A DNA stretch of 64,000 bases from Leishmania martiniquensis (GCF_017916325.1 NC_090170.1:585001-649000), one strand, 5' to 3'. Counted from the stretch's first letter, positions 1 through 11,099 are shown. Made by a program: numbers and translations. The notes: generated by a model not told the origin, from the sequence alone.

Positions 1-50
1 CCAAACAAAGGCCGGCAGTTGACCACATAGACAGTTAAACAGAAAAAAAA

Positions 51-3000
51 ATGAGCGGCCGCAGCACATCCCTGAGAAAGTGTAGCAGGTTCGGCCGTGA
101 GTTTGGGACCCCGAGTCCTCGCCGACGAGAGTCCCAGCCGAATATGTCGGTGTTCTCACGTGAAACGTCGCTTTCCAAAGCGACAGGACGAGCCGGGAGC
201 ATAGGTTGCAAGGCAGATCGTCATAGCGGGCGTCGTGCGAGCATGCTACCAACGCTCCGTGTTCCAGTACTGGTGGAGGCCGAGGAGGGCGACGCGTCGA
301 CCACACCGGACCTGTACGCAACATCGCCTTTTCGTGGCGCCTCGCCGTCCATCGTGTCTATGGTTCGCGCAGGGTCTATCTCGAGCGAGAACATGCCACC
401 TCCGCCTGATATCCAACACATCGAGGGGCAACTTTGGTACGTGACCAGGAAGAGTGACCTGGGGAAGAGGAAGTCATCACTGCAGTGGGTTGTATGCGAA
501 GACCAGCGGCTCTCCATTTACAGCAGTTGGGCCCCGAGCAGCCGGCTCGTGGAGGAGCTGCACTTCGAGCGTGTCCATATCTTGTTCGACTTTCTGCACC
601 CGCACAGACATCCCGAGGTGATGGGAAGCGGTGCCCCGGCAACGCGCCGCATGACGATTCACCGGAACGAGCCCCGCTCCGCGGCGGAGGCGCGGTACGC
701 CTTTCATATACGCGACCCCCACGACTCCAAAGCCCGCGCCGGATACTACTACTTCGGGGTCGAGTGTGTGATGCGCGACCCGTCGACGGAGAGGCTGCGC
801 CGCAGCCTTGCGATCTTCTGCACCGACCGTCAAGACGACCACCGCAAGTGGCTCGACTTTTGGGAGGAGATGCAGGTGCGGTACCCTATACTGCGGAACC
901 GAAACGCGGCGAGCCTGCCGGTAGACACAGGCTCGGAGCTATTGAGCGACTTTGTCTTCCCCCCACAGGCGGTGAGGCCCTCCGCGGTGGACGAAAGCGA
1001 GCAGGAAACCGATGTGAGCAGCGCAGGGCTGCCATCGCCAATCGACCAAGAAGACGACAGCCTCGCTGCCACTAACGCGCCGAAGTTGACTGATAGCGAT
1101 CGCAGGCGCCCGAGCTCGAAGGGTAGCACACCACCGCCGCCCTTTGAGCTGCAACGCAAAAGCACCTCTGAGGACGCGCATCGGAGCCTGCTTGCCGACT
1201 TGGGTACCATTGAGGAGAATGAGACAGGTGGTGCTAATCGGTGGATCGCGCTGCTCGCGGACGCGGAGCGTCAGGCACGGGAGGGAATCAAACTTATAGA
1301 GGCTGCGACGCGCAGTGTGCTCGAGGCGAACCAGTCACTGCGCAACTTCGTCCATCGCGTGGCGCCAACGGCCACCTTACCCTCTCCAGCTGCCGTGGTA
1401 TGCGACAAAGTGGAGGGTGCTGCCGGCGACGGTACTGCGGGCGGCGTGCCGATGTGCGATGGCGACACGATGCAAGCCTTGCAGGCAGAGCTGAAGGCTC
1501 TCTGCGCAGCCCTTGAGAGGGCGAAAAGTGCGGCTGCCATCCCCGCCGCGGCGCCGGAAGCACCAACATCAGCGGAGTCTGCGGCAGCGGCAAATCAGGT
1601 GCTGCTGGCGACGTATGAGTGGGAGCTGGCAGAGCTTCGGAGTCAAAATGCAGCACTGAGGAGCGAACTCGACGCTCACGCCGCCGCCGCCGCCGATCGT
1701 GTTGAGAAGGCACTGGACGAGTGGACTCTGGCCGGTGCTGCAGAAACCGTGGTCTCTGCTGCTGCAGAGGAGGGCAGCGACGGTGGAGGTGGCGACGCGG
1801 TTTCTCCTGCGCGCAGGCAGCGTTACTTGGCCGCGGATGAAGCCCTTGTGCAGGCCTTGGTCGAAGCGGCGTTGGGGCGAGAATCGGGGACTGCCGACTC
1901 GGCATCTTGCAGCCGCTCCTCATCTTCGACGCACATGAACGCTGGGGACGAGTCTGCCTCTGCTCTGCAGACGCCACACACCGCCCTGTCGGCCGAGGTC
2001 GGCGGACAGGACGGGGCCACGACCGTCGAATACGACCCAAGCTTCGCATTGGATTCTCGCCAACCTTGTCGTGCGCGTAGCCGAGACGCTCAGCGTTCTG
2101 ACACCTTGGGTGCAGCAGGAGCTTCTCCGACTTCACTGATGGCTCTGATGCAACAGCATCTGAGTACGTTTGCTACGGAGCACCATCGCCGTCTCGGAGG
2201 CAGTGATCCCGAGCGCTCTGAGCCAACAGGTCGCGGCGTTCTTCTGTATCATATAGTCAAAGAGGTCGTGACGGCGTTCGGCGACTTGGTGGATGCTCCT
2301 CACACAGCCAAAGGGGCCCCGAGTGCTGATGGCAGCGGTGCTGCGTCTGCGCTGCCTGTCACCGCAGTGTCATCATGGCTCTCCGTTCTGTATCGATGCC
2401 TTCTTCACAGCATTCACGAGACCGGTGAGTTCTGTGGTGCAGGCGTCAGCGAAAGGAACCCGCTCGCTGCTGCTGAGGCCACCGAGGCTGCGACGAATGC
2501 ACAGAGCGCCGCCAACTCCCCTGCAGCGGCGGAGGATGCGGTTCGATGCTGCCCCTCCGCTGCGGGTCTCTCATGGACGCCGCGGATGAATTCACTGCCA
2601 CCACTGCCAGAGGAGGAGCAGGCCCTTGTAGGCGACCTTCAACACACTGCCAAGGACTTTGTGGCATGGATTCGTGGTCTGCTTGGAGAGCGGCAGCGCT
2701 ATGCGGCGTGCGTCGCGGCGTTAGACGCTCTGACATGTCGACATGACGTGTTCCGCTCTCTGAAAGAGGTGCAGTGGGAGGTAGAGAGGGCAACGGCGTG
2801 CTCTGAAGCAGCAGCGGGGGCGAAGAAGACAGGAGACGCTGCATGCGATTATGGCGAGGCTTCTATGCTCGACACATCACCGTCGGAGGCAGCGGCTGCT
2901 GCTGTCGTCGCTGGCGACGACCCGAAGGAGACGGGAGAAAATATCGCGGACAACCCCGATGCGCTCGCAGTAGAATGCCGGCTGGAGGCGCGCCTGCGAC

Positions 3001-6000
3001 ACGCGATGACCGCTTTTGATAGCACATTCGAGGAGGCTGCGGCGCTGCGGCGTTTGCTGACCGCAATCCTCTACGGAGGTGATGAGGCGCTTCGAAATTC
3101 GAGCGCGACCGATGAAGCTACTGCTGCGACGACGGCGAGTGCTGCTGCCGCATGCGAGGCATTCCTCGCGGCTCGAGAAGCGGGCAGTGAGGAGGTTGAG
3201 CAGCTCCGAGGTGCTGCAAAGACATCCGTAGCGGCAAGAGCGCTGGAGGAGGTGTGGTCCAAAGCCCTAACGCCAGCGGTGCTGCAGGGGTGTGCAGACG
3301 CCCTCATCGGTGCTCCGTGTATCCAGGACGTGGTGGACTCATTGCAGTTGAAGCTCGGCCTCTGTCCTGAAACAAAGGGCCGCCCTATGTGGATTGAGGG
3401 TGCTGTTTATGTGCCGCCGCACGCGCCAGCAAGTTTATGGAGCCTTCTGCAGGAGCTTCACGAGCGCCTTTCTACGGAGAAAGCAGGCCGCAATCGACTA
3501 ATTGGAGAAGTGATGCTCATGTTCACCTCGCTTGCCTGCTCAGAGAAGGAGTACCTCGCGTCCGCCTACTCGACCGCGGTGGCGGCAACAACGAAGGCAA
3601 ACGCCATGACTAACGAAGCCTTGAAGGCGTGGGCAGCGTATCAGAAAAGCACTGAAGCGATGCCTGGGGAGCGGCACTCTCCTCACGAGGCCGAGGGGAG
3701 CGAAGCTGGCACGAGCCTCTCCGCCCCTCTCGCACAGGCCGCATCAGGCAATGCTGATGGTGAGGCAGTGCACGCCCACCTCGTCGCGGCGCTACGCAGA
3801 GCGGAAGACGCGCGTGGGTTGCGCCGCACTGCTTTCGATATCGCGGACGCACTCCTACCGAGGTTATCTGCTGATATAGCCTGTGCGCAAGCGGCGGCGT
3901 TGCGGCTTGTCGGAGTCCTTCTCCGACACGGTGCGGGCTCAGGCATGCCCTCGCGTGAGGCGCTATTCGCTCTTTCTACCGGGAAATCCATCGACGCGTC
4001 AAGTGCTGCCGACGACGGTGCAAAAAATAAGTCATCATTGGGCTCGCAGCTTGAGGTTGCAGCAAGTGAAACTGCGGAGCTGTTGAGTGGCAACGAGGTG
4101 GTGAAACGTGAGCGGCGCGAGTGGATGCAGCAGCTCCTGTGCTGGCTCAAAGACTTTCCTTCGTCGTCTGCAGGTGATGCCGCATACGAAGTGCTGCCGG
4201 GAAAGCTGTGTGATGCATCCACCGCACATAGTGTCTATGCGCACCTGCTGGAGGAGCTTGCCGCCGCGGAGGAGGAGCACATGCGTCGAGTCGCTGCTGT
4301 GGAGGCGCTGCTGTGGACTACAAGCTGTACGCGCACCATCTCAGTTCCTGAGATGAGCGACAAGGCGGGCGGTTTCGATGGTGCAGCGCTTGCGACTGCT
4401 ATCGCATCGGATATAGCAGGGACTCTGCATGTGCCAGAAGCGTCTGTTAGTGTGAGTGCAGCTTCCGTGGATACCGCCCAGCGCCTTATACAATTTAGTG
4501 CGACGATTGCGCATCATCCCCGTGTGCTGCCACGCACATCTGTGCTCCATGACGTAAATGCCTGCCCATGCACACGCCTGCGAGAAGTACTAGAAGGTGT
4601 GGCAGTCCTTTCGGCAACGGCTGCTTTAGGTGCAGTAGACACTGATGAGCAGAGCCCAGCAGCATCAGCGACTGTCGACTCACCGGAGGGTGCGGATCGC
4701 ATACGGCAGCTCGATTGGAGCCTGCAGCATTACGCATCAAAGAAGGCTGCTGTCGTCGAGTTTGAGAGGCGAGTGATTGCTCTGCTTCCCAAGCTGCAGG
4801 ACACAGCGATAGCGAACGCTCCCACAGCCACCCCCGACGCCGCGCCGGCCTGCAGAGCAGGGCAGGCGCTGGCCGCCATGCTCGCGGCCGAACTCGGCAT
4901 ACAGCCTCCAGAGGTTGACCTTCTCTTGTCTGCCACAGAATCTGCGCCATCTCTCGATGGACTTGCCGTCTACCTCCAGCAACTTCACGACGCATCCCTG
5001 ACCGCTCTACACAACCCCAGCGTCGAGAGTGCATATGCGTCCTTGAAGAAGCTGCGCGTTGCAGTTGACAACCTCCATGAAACCGCCATGGCAAAACTAC
5101 CACATGACGCGCTCGAGAGGCTAACCTGGACTTGCGACGCCGGGGCTGAGCCGTGGTCACAGGCTCTTCAAGCTGCCGACCTCCGTGATCTGTACTTCTT
5201 CATCGAACATCTGACTACCATGGCAACGCAAAGTGCGTCGCTTCATTCAAAGAATGACGGCTTCCAGAACCTCTGTGCGATCGCCGATGCCCTCGGTGTG
5301 CCGCCGGACGCGTACGCTGGCGAGCGGGACGGCGAGCGGGTGCCGTCGGCGGAGCAGCTGGCGGAGCGTGCCCGCGCTGTGTTGGAGGAGTGTAGATGGA
5401 GGTTAGAGGCCAAGTCGGCGGAGGGAGAGGAGCTGAGCGCGGCTGTGAAGATGCTGGTACGGTTAGGAGAAGCGGTGGAGGAGGCAGGAGTTGTGGCCGC
5501 TGATATGGAGGATGGATGGTGGGAGGTCGGGGGCCTGCGGCGCTGGGAAGTTGGAAGTGGTCTCGTGGGGGCGCTCTCCGCGGCGGTGGAAGTGTCGAGG
5601 GAGGAGCTCGCGGATGTCTCAGAGCGCGTGAAAGCATGTGAGGATCAGCTGGTAGACGTGGAGCGTGACCATAACGAGTCGCGCGAGGCGATCACTGCCG
5701 CGGTGGGAAAGCTGCGTTGTGGATTAGGGGAAGTGGATCTTGAAGATCCTGGCGAGGTGTCACCGCCTTCATCGAGCGGGTCGACAGTGTGCGGCCCTCT
5801 GTTTGCCAGCCTTCGGCAGCTGACCAGTGAGGTATCTGACGTCGCTCTGGTCCTGCGGAAGGTAAAGCTGGTGCTAGAGGAGCATAACGCTGAGGAGAAG
5901 AGTATGCCAGAGCTGGAGGAGTTGAGCTTCCCTGTTGCAGAGCATGGCGATGGTAACGGGCGCGCGGAGGGCAAGGTGGTCACATACGAGGATGTCGTCA

Positions 6001-9000
6001 CCGGGGTACGTGCGAAGGTAGACGCCCTGAGGAAGGAGCGGGCGAGGCGGATGGAGGCGGACACCGTGCTGAAAAACTTCGTGAGTGCTGTTGCCAGTCG
6101 AGAACGGCTTGCCGAGGAGGAGCCGGTGCCTCGGCCACCGTCTTTGACGTCGCGGCGATGCATGAAACCGAAGGCGAAGCCACAGCCGGCTGATTTCGAC
6201 AGCAGCGTCAGCGAGGAGTTCTCCTTGCCGCGCACACCGTTGTGTTTGCCCACCAACAGCGGCAGTGGTGACGTGGTGCTTGGGTGCAGTGCCAGCACCT
6301 CATCCTCACTGACACGCTGGGCTGCTGGCGAGGTTCTGGAAAAGGTCCGGCACCAGATGAATCAGACGGAGAATGCCATTGAAGCAATGCGGGCTGCCGT
6401 CTCTGCGGCGTACGAAGCACTGGGAGGCGAGCGTGACGTGGCACACGTGTCAGACGACGAGGCAGCCCGGTTGTTGGTGGAGCTGGCCCAGAATACCGCT
6501 GACGGCCTCGAGTTTGTCAGGAGGCTTCTCGATCCGCTGGAGAAGCATGACGCTGCGACTGATCGACGCGAGCCGCTCGCGGCTCTAGTTGCTCGCATCA
6601 AGGAAAAGCTTAACGGCAGCCCCAGACGGTCCATGCCCGCCGTATTGCAGACGATGGAGGAAAGTGTGCAACTCGCGTGCAGCGATATCGCCTCTTCGCG
6701 ACGCTCGCCGGGGTCGTCGATAAATCGCCACCTGCCGAGAAAACAGAAACCGGCGGCGCCAGAAGCGGCGAGCTCGGGAAGCTTTCATCTCAGCCAGCAG
6801 GTGGTGCGTAGTCGTGAAAGCTCCTCGTCGTCACCGGCCTCAACGTTGAAGGTGCTGCCTCCTCCGCCGCGTGGCCCACCAGCCTCGGCCGAGGATTTGG
6901 AGAAGGAGATCGGGTGCCGTATGCAAGAGCTGGACATGTTGCGGCACGGTTGTAGCATCGCCCTGAGGGCGCTCGACCCCTCAGTGAGGGTCTCTGACAT
7001 GGACTGCAGCGCTATGATGGCGCATCTGACAGAGTGCTGTAACGACGTGCAGGCGGCGATGCAGATCATGGACGCTGTGTTTGAGGCGGAGGACAAAGAC
7101 AGGATATCTGAGGTCGCTGCTGCGATCGAGTCGTACAAAGCCAGCGGCCACTCGGCGAACGAGCACCCATTGCCGATGCGATGCAGCGCTCTCGTGCGTG
7201 CCGTCAAGTCCTTCGACAACTTGTGTGAGTCGATGCGGCAAACTCAGGCGAACATGGCGAAGCAGCAGCGCTTTCTCATCCACAATGAAGCGCAGAACAC
7301 AGGGGAGCTGCGACGGGCGCTGGTCAAGTTGGAGGAGCAGCTGCGCGACAGCAATGCGGAGCTGATGGAGTCGCAGAAAGGGAGAGAGACAATGAAACAG
7401 AAGGCGGCTGAGCTGTCGTCTGCCCTGAAGGTAGCACACGACCAGCTCGCTAATGTGCGGAACACCCGAGACGGCTTGGAGGAGTCGCTGGTGGAGCTCA
7501 GGCAGCGGCATGGCGAGGATGCTGAAGAGCTGGATCGGGCCAGGGAAAAGCTCACTTCCGTGTCGAATTATGCTGCAGTGCTGCAAGGAGTGCTAAGGGC
7601 GGCCAGCCATGCTGTGCGCGAGGAGGTTTGGGGGTCGTGCCAGCGGCTGCACGTGGTGTTGGTGGGAAGAGAGATGCCGAAGCCTGAGCTGCATGCCGAT
7701 GGCAACGCACAAGACTCACTTCTCCCCGCGCTGCATGCCATCGCCGCGGCGCTTCAGAGCGCTGCGGCGGAGTCGACCCCATATGCCACGGAAGAGAAGA
7801 AAGCCGCGGCTCTGCTTGCCGAAGAGCGTATGCGTGCGACGCAGCAGGTCGCAATGTTGAAGGGTGAGCTTGCTTCCATCACAGCAGCTAAGGAGGAAGC
7901 AGAGACGAGAGCCAAGGCGGCAGTGAAGAACCTAAGAGAGACAGAGGACACTTTGCAAGACGAAGTTGCGAAGCTGAAGCGCGCTCTTCGAAACAGCGAG
8001 GCAATGCTGGAGGATGAGGAGGCGAACCACCAGCGTCGGTTGCGCCAGGCACAGGCCACCGCAGAGGATCAACTGGCAGTGCTACAGCAACGCTTAGACC
8101 GCGCCACGCGTGCGCAGACAGAGGAAGAGCGTCTGCGAGCGGCAGCTGAGGAGAAGGTGCAGAAGTTGCGGGGCGCTCTCGAAGAGGTCGAGTCGGATCT
8201 GGCCCGGCAGAGGCGCCGCGCATCGGAGGATGCGATGACGAAGCGTGAAGGCAGCGTGCGACGCTTAGAAGCCGTGGAGGAGGACCTTGCTGCGGCTCGT
8301 CAGCAAAGCAACGACTTGGCGCAGGCACTCCATCGAGCGAGGCGCGACAGCGATAGGGCTGCGCGAACTCTCGAGGCAGAAGCGCAGGAGAAAGTCAGGT
8401 TAGCTGCGGAGCTCGAGGACGCGCGTGCGCAGCTACGCGCGTCTCACGAGGAACTGGCTAGTATCTGTGCGAGCATTGCCTCAACTGGATTCGCTTCATC
8501 AGTGAGGTCGACTGCATCCTCACCAACGTCGGCAGTAACAGCGACAGAGCTCCTGGCAGAACTCCTGCATCACGTTGCGACGCTGCAGAGTGCGCTAGAG
8601 GCCCAAGAAACAGCGCGGCAACGGCATCGATGCAGGGGTACGCAGAGTGAGGATACTGTGGCTGAGACACTGGCAGCAATGGAATCTATCTGGGCCGCCG
8701 CGGTGCAACACGGACGCACGCCGGCGCGGCTCAAGGAGACATGGCTGACGCCAATGGACAAGGCGGAAGTCGTCTCGAATGCCCTGATGCGCGATGACTC
8801 ACTGCAGCTAGCTGACCTTGCGGCCACGAGGCAACGCCTGCTGGATTTGTTGTGTCGACCGCGGATGCGTCACCAGGGGCGACCTGTAGCGCTCGAGTCT
8901 CTCGAGAAGGCCACTACTACCGCCCTGGTTGAGGCCTATCATGACGCGGTGGAGGGGTGCTGCGAGGCCCGAGAAGCTACGCTCGAGCGAGAGCTGCAGG

Positions 9001-9197
9001 ATGCGCAAGGCAAAATTCAGAGCCTCCTGGCGCGGTTACAAGAGCAGGCGGAGCGACACGCCGTGGAGACAGCGGAGGTGGAGATCCGTGTCGGTCGCAT
9101 GCGCGAAATGGTGCAAAGCAAGATCATTGCAGACGAGATTGCTGAGCAGCACATGCGGGAGACGGAGGCGGCCGCGCGCGCACACTTCGTGGTATAG
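51..9197 (+). CDS. Giant PH-like domain and coiled-coil protein (3048 aa), function unknown
   Basis: The ATG at 51 is preceded in frame by a TAA at 36-38, so it is the first usable start. Residues 1-115 are Ser/Arg-rich and look disordered. Residues about 122-278 look like a pleckstrin-homology fold: an opening EGQLWYVTRK, a basic strand with KRKSSLQWVV, a long loop, and a closing amphipathic helix with DDHRKWLDFWEEM. PH domains usually bind phosphoinositides or proteins. The middle (about 400-2400) is Ala/Glu-rich and mostly helical. Heptad-rich coiled coil is obvious at about 2415-2510, 2580-2800 and 2970-3033. No transmembrane segment or enzyme motif is seen. I infer a large cytoskeletal or membrane-tethering scaffold. 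Reading-frame integrity over 9 kb argues strongly that the gene is real; the function is not known to me. Confidence 0.93.
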   Translation: MSGRSTSLRKCSRFGREFGTPSPRRRESQPNMSVFSRETSLSKATGRAGSIGCKADRHSGRRASMLPTLRVPVLVEAEEGDASTTPDLYATSPFRGASPSIVSMVRAGSISSENMPPPPDIQHIEGQLWYVTRKSDLGKRKSSLQWVVCEDQRLSIYSSWAPSSRLVEELHFERVHILFDFLHPHRHPEVMGSGAPATRRMTIHRNEPRSAAEARYAFHIRDPHDSKARAGYYYFGVECVMRDPSTERLRRSLAIFCTDRQDDHRKWLDFWEEMQVRYPILRNRNAASLPVDTGSELLSDFVFPPQAVRPSAVDESEQETDVSSAGLPSPIDQEDDSLAATNAPKLTDSDRRRPSSKGSTPPPPFELQRKSTSEDAHRSLLADLGTIEENETGGANRWIALLADAERQAREGIKLIEAATRSVLEANQSLRNFVHRVAPTATLPSPAAVVCDKVEGAAGDGTAGGVPMCDGDTMQALQAELKALCAALERAKSAAAIPAAAPEAPTSAESAAAANQVLLATYEWELAELRSQNAALRSELDAHAAAAADRVEKALDEWTLAGAAETVVSAAAEEGSDGGGGDAVSPARRQRYLAADEALVQALVEAALGRESGTADSASCSRSSSSTHMNAGDESASALQTPHTALSAEVGGQDGATTVEYDPSFALDSRQPCRARSRDAQRSDTLGAAGASPTSLMALMQQHLSTFATEHHRRLGGSDPERSEPTGRGVLLYHIVKEVVTAFGDLVDAPHTAKGAPSADGSGAASALPVTAVSSWLSVLYRCLLHSIHETGEFCGAGVSERNPLAAAEATEAATNAQSAANSPAAAEDAVRCCPSAAGLSWTPRMNSLPPLPEEEQALVGDLQHTAKDFVAWIRGLLGERQRYAACVAALDALTCRHDVFRSLKEVQWEVERATACSEAAAGAKKTGDAACDYGEASMLDTSPSEAAAAAVVAGDDPKETGENIADNPDALAVECRLEARLRHAMTAFDSTFEEAAALRRLLTAILYGGDEALRNSSATDEATAATTASAAAACEAFLAAREAGSEEVEQLRGAAKTSVAARALEEVWSKALTPAVLQGCADALIGAPCIQDVVDSLQLKLGLCPETKGRPMWIEGAVYVPPHAPASLWSLLQELHERLSTEKAGRNRLIGEVMLMFTSLACSEKEYLASAYSTAVAATTKANAMTNEALKAWAAYQKSTEAMPGERHSPHEAEGSEAGTSLSAPLAQAASGNADGEAVHAHLVAALRRAEDARGLRRTAFDIADALLPRLSADIACAQAAALRLVGVLLRHGAGSGMPSREALFALSTGKSIDASSAADDGAKNKSSLGSQLEVAASETAELLSGNEVVKRERREWMQQLLCWLKDFPSSSAGDAAYEVLPGKLCDASTAHSVYAHLLEELAAAEEEHMRRVAAVEALLWTTSCTRTISVPEMSDKAGGFDGAALATAIASDIAGTLHVPEASVSVSAASVDTAQRLIQFSATIAHHPRVLPRTSVLHDVNACPCTRLREVLEGVAVLSATAALGAVDTDEQSPAASATVDSPEGADRIRQLDWSLQHYASKKAAVVEFERRVIALLPKLQDTAIANAPTATPDAAPACRAGQALAAMLAAELGIQPPEVDLLLSATESAPSLDGLAVYLQQLHDASLTALHNPSVESAYASLKKLRVAVDNLHETAMAKLPHDALERLTWTCDAGAEPWSQALQAADLRDLYFFIEHLTTMATQSASLHSKNDGFQNLCAIADALGVPPDAYAGERDGERVPSAEQLAERARAVLEECRWRLEAKSAEGEELSAAVKMLVRLGEAVEEAGVVAADMEDGWWEVGGLRRWEVGSGLVGALSAAVEVSREELADVSERVKACEDQLVDVERDHNESREAITAAVGKLRCGLGEVDLEDPGEVSPPSSSGSTVCGPLFASLRQLTSEVSDVALVLRKVKLVLEEHNAEEKSMPELEELSFPVAEHGDGNGRAEGKVVTYEDVVTGVRAKVDALRKERARRMEADTVLKNFVSAVASRERLAEEEPVPRPPSLTSRRCMKPKAKPQPADFDSSVSEEFSLPRTPLCLPTNSGSGDVVLGCSASTSSSLTRWAAGEVLEKVRHQMNQTENAIEAMRAAVSAAYEALGGERDVAHVSDDEAARLLVELAQNTADGLEFVRRLLDPLEKHDAATDRREPLAALVARIKEKLNGSPRRSMPAVLQTMEESVQLACSDIASSRRSPGSSINRHLPRKQKPAAPEAASSGSFHLSQQVVRSRESSSSSPASTLKVLPPPPRGPPASAEDLEKEIGCRMQELDMLRHGCSIALRALDPSVRVSDMDCSAMMAHLTECCNDVQAAMQIMDAVFEAEDKDRISEVAAAIESYKASGHSANEHPLPMRCSALVRAVKSFDNLCESMRQTQANMAKQQRFLIHNEAQNTGELRRALVKLEEQLRDSNAELMESQKGRETMKQKAAELSSALKVAHDQLANVRNTRDGLEESLVELRQRHGEDAEELDRAREKLTSVSNYAAVLQGVLRAASHAVREEVWGSCQRLHVVLVGREMPKPELHADGNAQDSLLPALHAIAAALQSAAAESTPYATEEKKAAALLAEERMRATQQVAMLKGELASITAAKEEAETRAKAAVKNLRETEDTLQDEVAKLKRALRNSEAMLEDEEANHQRRLRQAQATAEDQLAVLQQRLDRATRAQTEEERLRAAAEEKVQKLRGALEEVESDLARQRRRASEDAMTKREGSVRRLEAVEEDLAAARQQSNDLAQALHRARRDSDRAARTLEAEAQEKVRLAAELEDARAQLRASHEELASICASIASTGFASSVRSTASSPTSAVTATELLAELLHHVATLQSALEAQETARQRHRCRGTQSEDTVAETLAAMESIWAAAVQHGRTPARLKETWLTPMDKAEVVSNALMRDDSLQLADLAATRQRLLDLLCRPRMRHQGRPVALESLEKATTTALVEAYHDAVEGCCEAREATLERELQDAQGKIQSLLARLQEQAERHAVETAEVEIRVGRMREMVQSKIIADEIAEQHMRETEAAARAHFVV

Positions 9198-10109
9198 TTG
9201 GTAGCCATGAGGCGCGACGCTCGTTGCGCACACGCGTGCACGTGCGCGCATCAACTGGCCACATTTAGCTGCGTTCAAGCGTCTGTGTGCCTGCGTTTGC
9301 ACGTGCACTGGAGTGATGGCAGTAACACTTGTGAAGCACCTCGCACCGGCTCTTCTCTGGCGCACGTTCGGGGCGGAGGGCAGCTCTCTCTCTCTCTTAC
9401 CCTTCCTCTCCGCTGGTGCGCGTTGCTCCCAGAGATGCAATGCTCTGCATGGTGGTCTTAGCGGGGCGGTTTGTCATGTGTGTGCCGCTTTCCCTTTCAC
9501 TCACGTTACTTTTTTTTTGGTCTGCGAGGCCAGTGAGAACCGCAGCGTGACAGTAGTCGCCTCTTTTCTCTCCCGACTCGATGCCCTCCCCCCTTCCTCC
9601 CCCCGATCGGTCCTCCTTGCCCCTTCGTTTGCGGCATCTCCTGAGGAGCACGCCTCTGTGTTGGGTCGATGATCATGTAGACGCGCCGTCCCGTCCGTCG
9701 CGTCTCGCGTCGCCCTTTCCCTTTCGCGCTCTCGGCACACGCGCTTGCACTCTGCGGGTATTGTGTCCTCCCTTCTTCTCACTCACCCCTTTCGCTCTGC
9801 TCGCTTTGGATTGGGGGCAGCTTGACGTCACCAAAAGCAACTAAAAAGAGTGTCGCACACGATATCAGAAGGGTCCAGCGCCTCCCTTCCCCCCCTTTCT
9901 CTTTCCACACACACACACACACGCACACACGAAGATCTCTGCTCGTTGTGCCTCTCTCGTTCTATACTCCGTTTCCTTAACTCTGTCTCTCTTTCGGCGT
10001 CACGGCCGGCATCTTTCGTGTGCGTCGCACCCACACACGAGCACAGACGACTCGAAGTGGCGGTAACGGATCGCACACTCGCGTTGTCTCCTCTCTCCCC
10101 TCTTTTCCT
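9198..10109 (+). other. Intergenic: 3'UTR of the giant protein gene, then pyrimidine-rich spacer
   Basis: No convincing gene. The plus strand is strongly pyrimidine-rich (CT runs at 9380-9420 and 9560-9620, a CA repeat near 9906-9922), as expected for an RNA-sense strand in trypanosomatids. It ends in the tract that should direct trans-splicing of the next gene. Confidence 0.7.
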
Positions 10110-10111
10110 AG
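10087..10111 (+). promoter_or_regulatory. Polypyrimidine tract and probable spliced-leader acceptor AG
   Basis: An almost pure C/T tract at 10087-10109 is followed by the first AG at 10110-10111, 22 bases before the ATG at 10134. This is the usual layout of a trans-splice acceptor and supports that start over the upstream in-frame GTG at 10020. Confidence 0.6.
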
Positions 10112-10133
10112 CAAAGCACTCAAAAGGATCTCC

Positions 10134-11099
10134 ATGTCGGCAGCGCCAGCGGCGACGTCGCCGGTGCCCCCGATGACGGAGGCGGAGCTGCGCAACTCGC
10201 TTCAGCCGGCCCCTCTCCATAAGGTAAAAAACTTCTCTGGCGCGACCATCGCAGCCGACTGCTCCACTGCGGTCGTCGTTGCCCTCACGGCAGCCATTCC
10301 GATCTCTATAATCGACTACAGCATTATGGCGCGAGTGGCCGGTGTTGCCCCGAGCAGCACGCAGGAGCTCGTGAAGGGTGTCAAGACGGTGCTATCCCGT
10401 CCACACAAGTTCTTCCTCCCATGCGCTGAGAACCAGTGCAGCCTGGTGTACCGCGTTTGTGCAACGACATACGGCTTTACGTACATTGCCTCGAATCTCG
10501 CCAAGAGTTACTGCGAAGCGCACGGCAGGGAGAAGGACGCCAATTTGGCTGCGGGCATCGCGAGTGGCTTCACGAACACCGTCTTTACAATCTGGAAAGA
10601 TAGCCTTATTCTTCGCGCCCTCCCGCCAGCAAATCCGAGGGATTTGTCCAACGCCATGAAGCCCGTGCCGCTCTTGACGCGCGCGCTTTTCTGCGGCCGC
10701 GACACGCTGACCTGCATCGCCGCCTTCACCTTCGTGCCTACTGTCGCGTCATGGATCTCGGGCTACGCCTACTACCAGAAGCGTCTACCGCAGGCACCCG
10801 ACGCTGTTCTTCCCGATAGCGAGGGTAAGGTGCGCTTGCCCATCTCGTGCGCCGACGCAGCGCAGATGTTGACGCCGGCACTTCTCCAGCTCTTGACGAC
10901 GCTCATGCACATCACAGCTATCCGCTACCGACAAACTTACCCGCACTTTTCTCTCAAGGACCTTTCCGACAGCTTGCGGAGCACCTACTTCTCCTCGACG
11001 CTGCTGCGCATGTGTCGCATTATGCCTGCCTTTGGCATTGGCGGCATTCTGAATCGCGAGATTCGCTCCTCCCTGCTGGACAAAGCCGACCCGCTATGA
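10134..11099 (+). CDS. Mitochondrial-carrier-like multi-pass membrane protein (321 aa)
   Basis: The start is the ATG at 10134, just after a clear splice acceptor; an open extension to a GTG at 10020 is rejected. The protein has several hydrophobic segments. Two blocks look like carrier (SLC25) repeats: residues about 35-130, including an AAIPISIIDYSIMAR segment, and about 140-230, including AAGIASGFTNTVFTIWKD. The length fits the roughly 300-residue carrier family. The Px[DE]xx[KR] signature is degenerate, so the transported substrate cannot be inferred and transport itself is uncertain. Inner mitochondrial membrane is the likely location if the assignment is right. It lies between the giant coiled-coil gene and choline kinase in the same transcription unit, and its long 3'UTR contains a sense SIDER-like element. 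Confidence 0.85.
   Translation: MSAAPAATSPVPPMTEAELRNSLQPAPLHKVKNFSGATIAADCSTAVVVALTAAIPISIIDYSIMARVAGVAPSSTQELVKGVKTVLSRPHKFFLPCAENQCSLVYRVCATTYGFTYIASNLAKSYCEAHGREKDANLAAGIASGFTNTVFTIWKDSLILRALPPANPRDLSNAMKPVPLLTRALFCGRDTLTCIAAFTFVPTVASWISGYAYYQKRLPQAPDAVLPDSEGKVRLPISCADAAQMLTPALLQLLTTLMHITAIRYRQTYPHFSLKDLSDSLRSTYFSSTLLRMCRIMPAFGIGGILNREIRSSLLDKADPL

Noticed and set aside
10020..10133. N-terminal extension of the carrier-like protein from a GTG
   Set aside because: It lies upstream of the splice acceptor at 10110-10111 and has no ATG.
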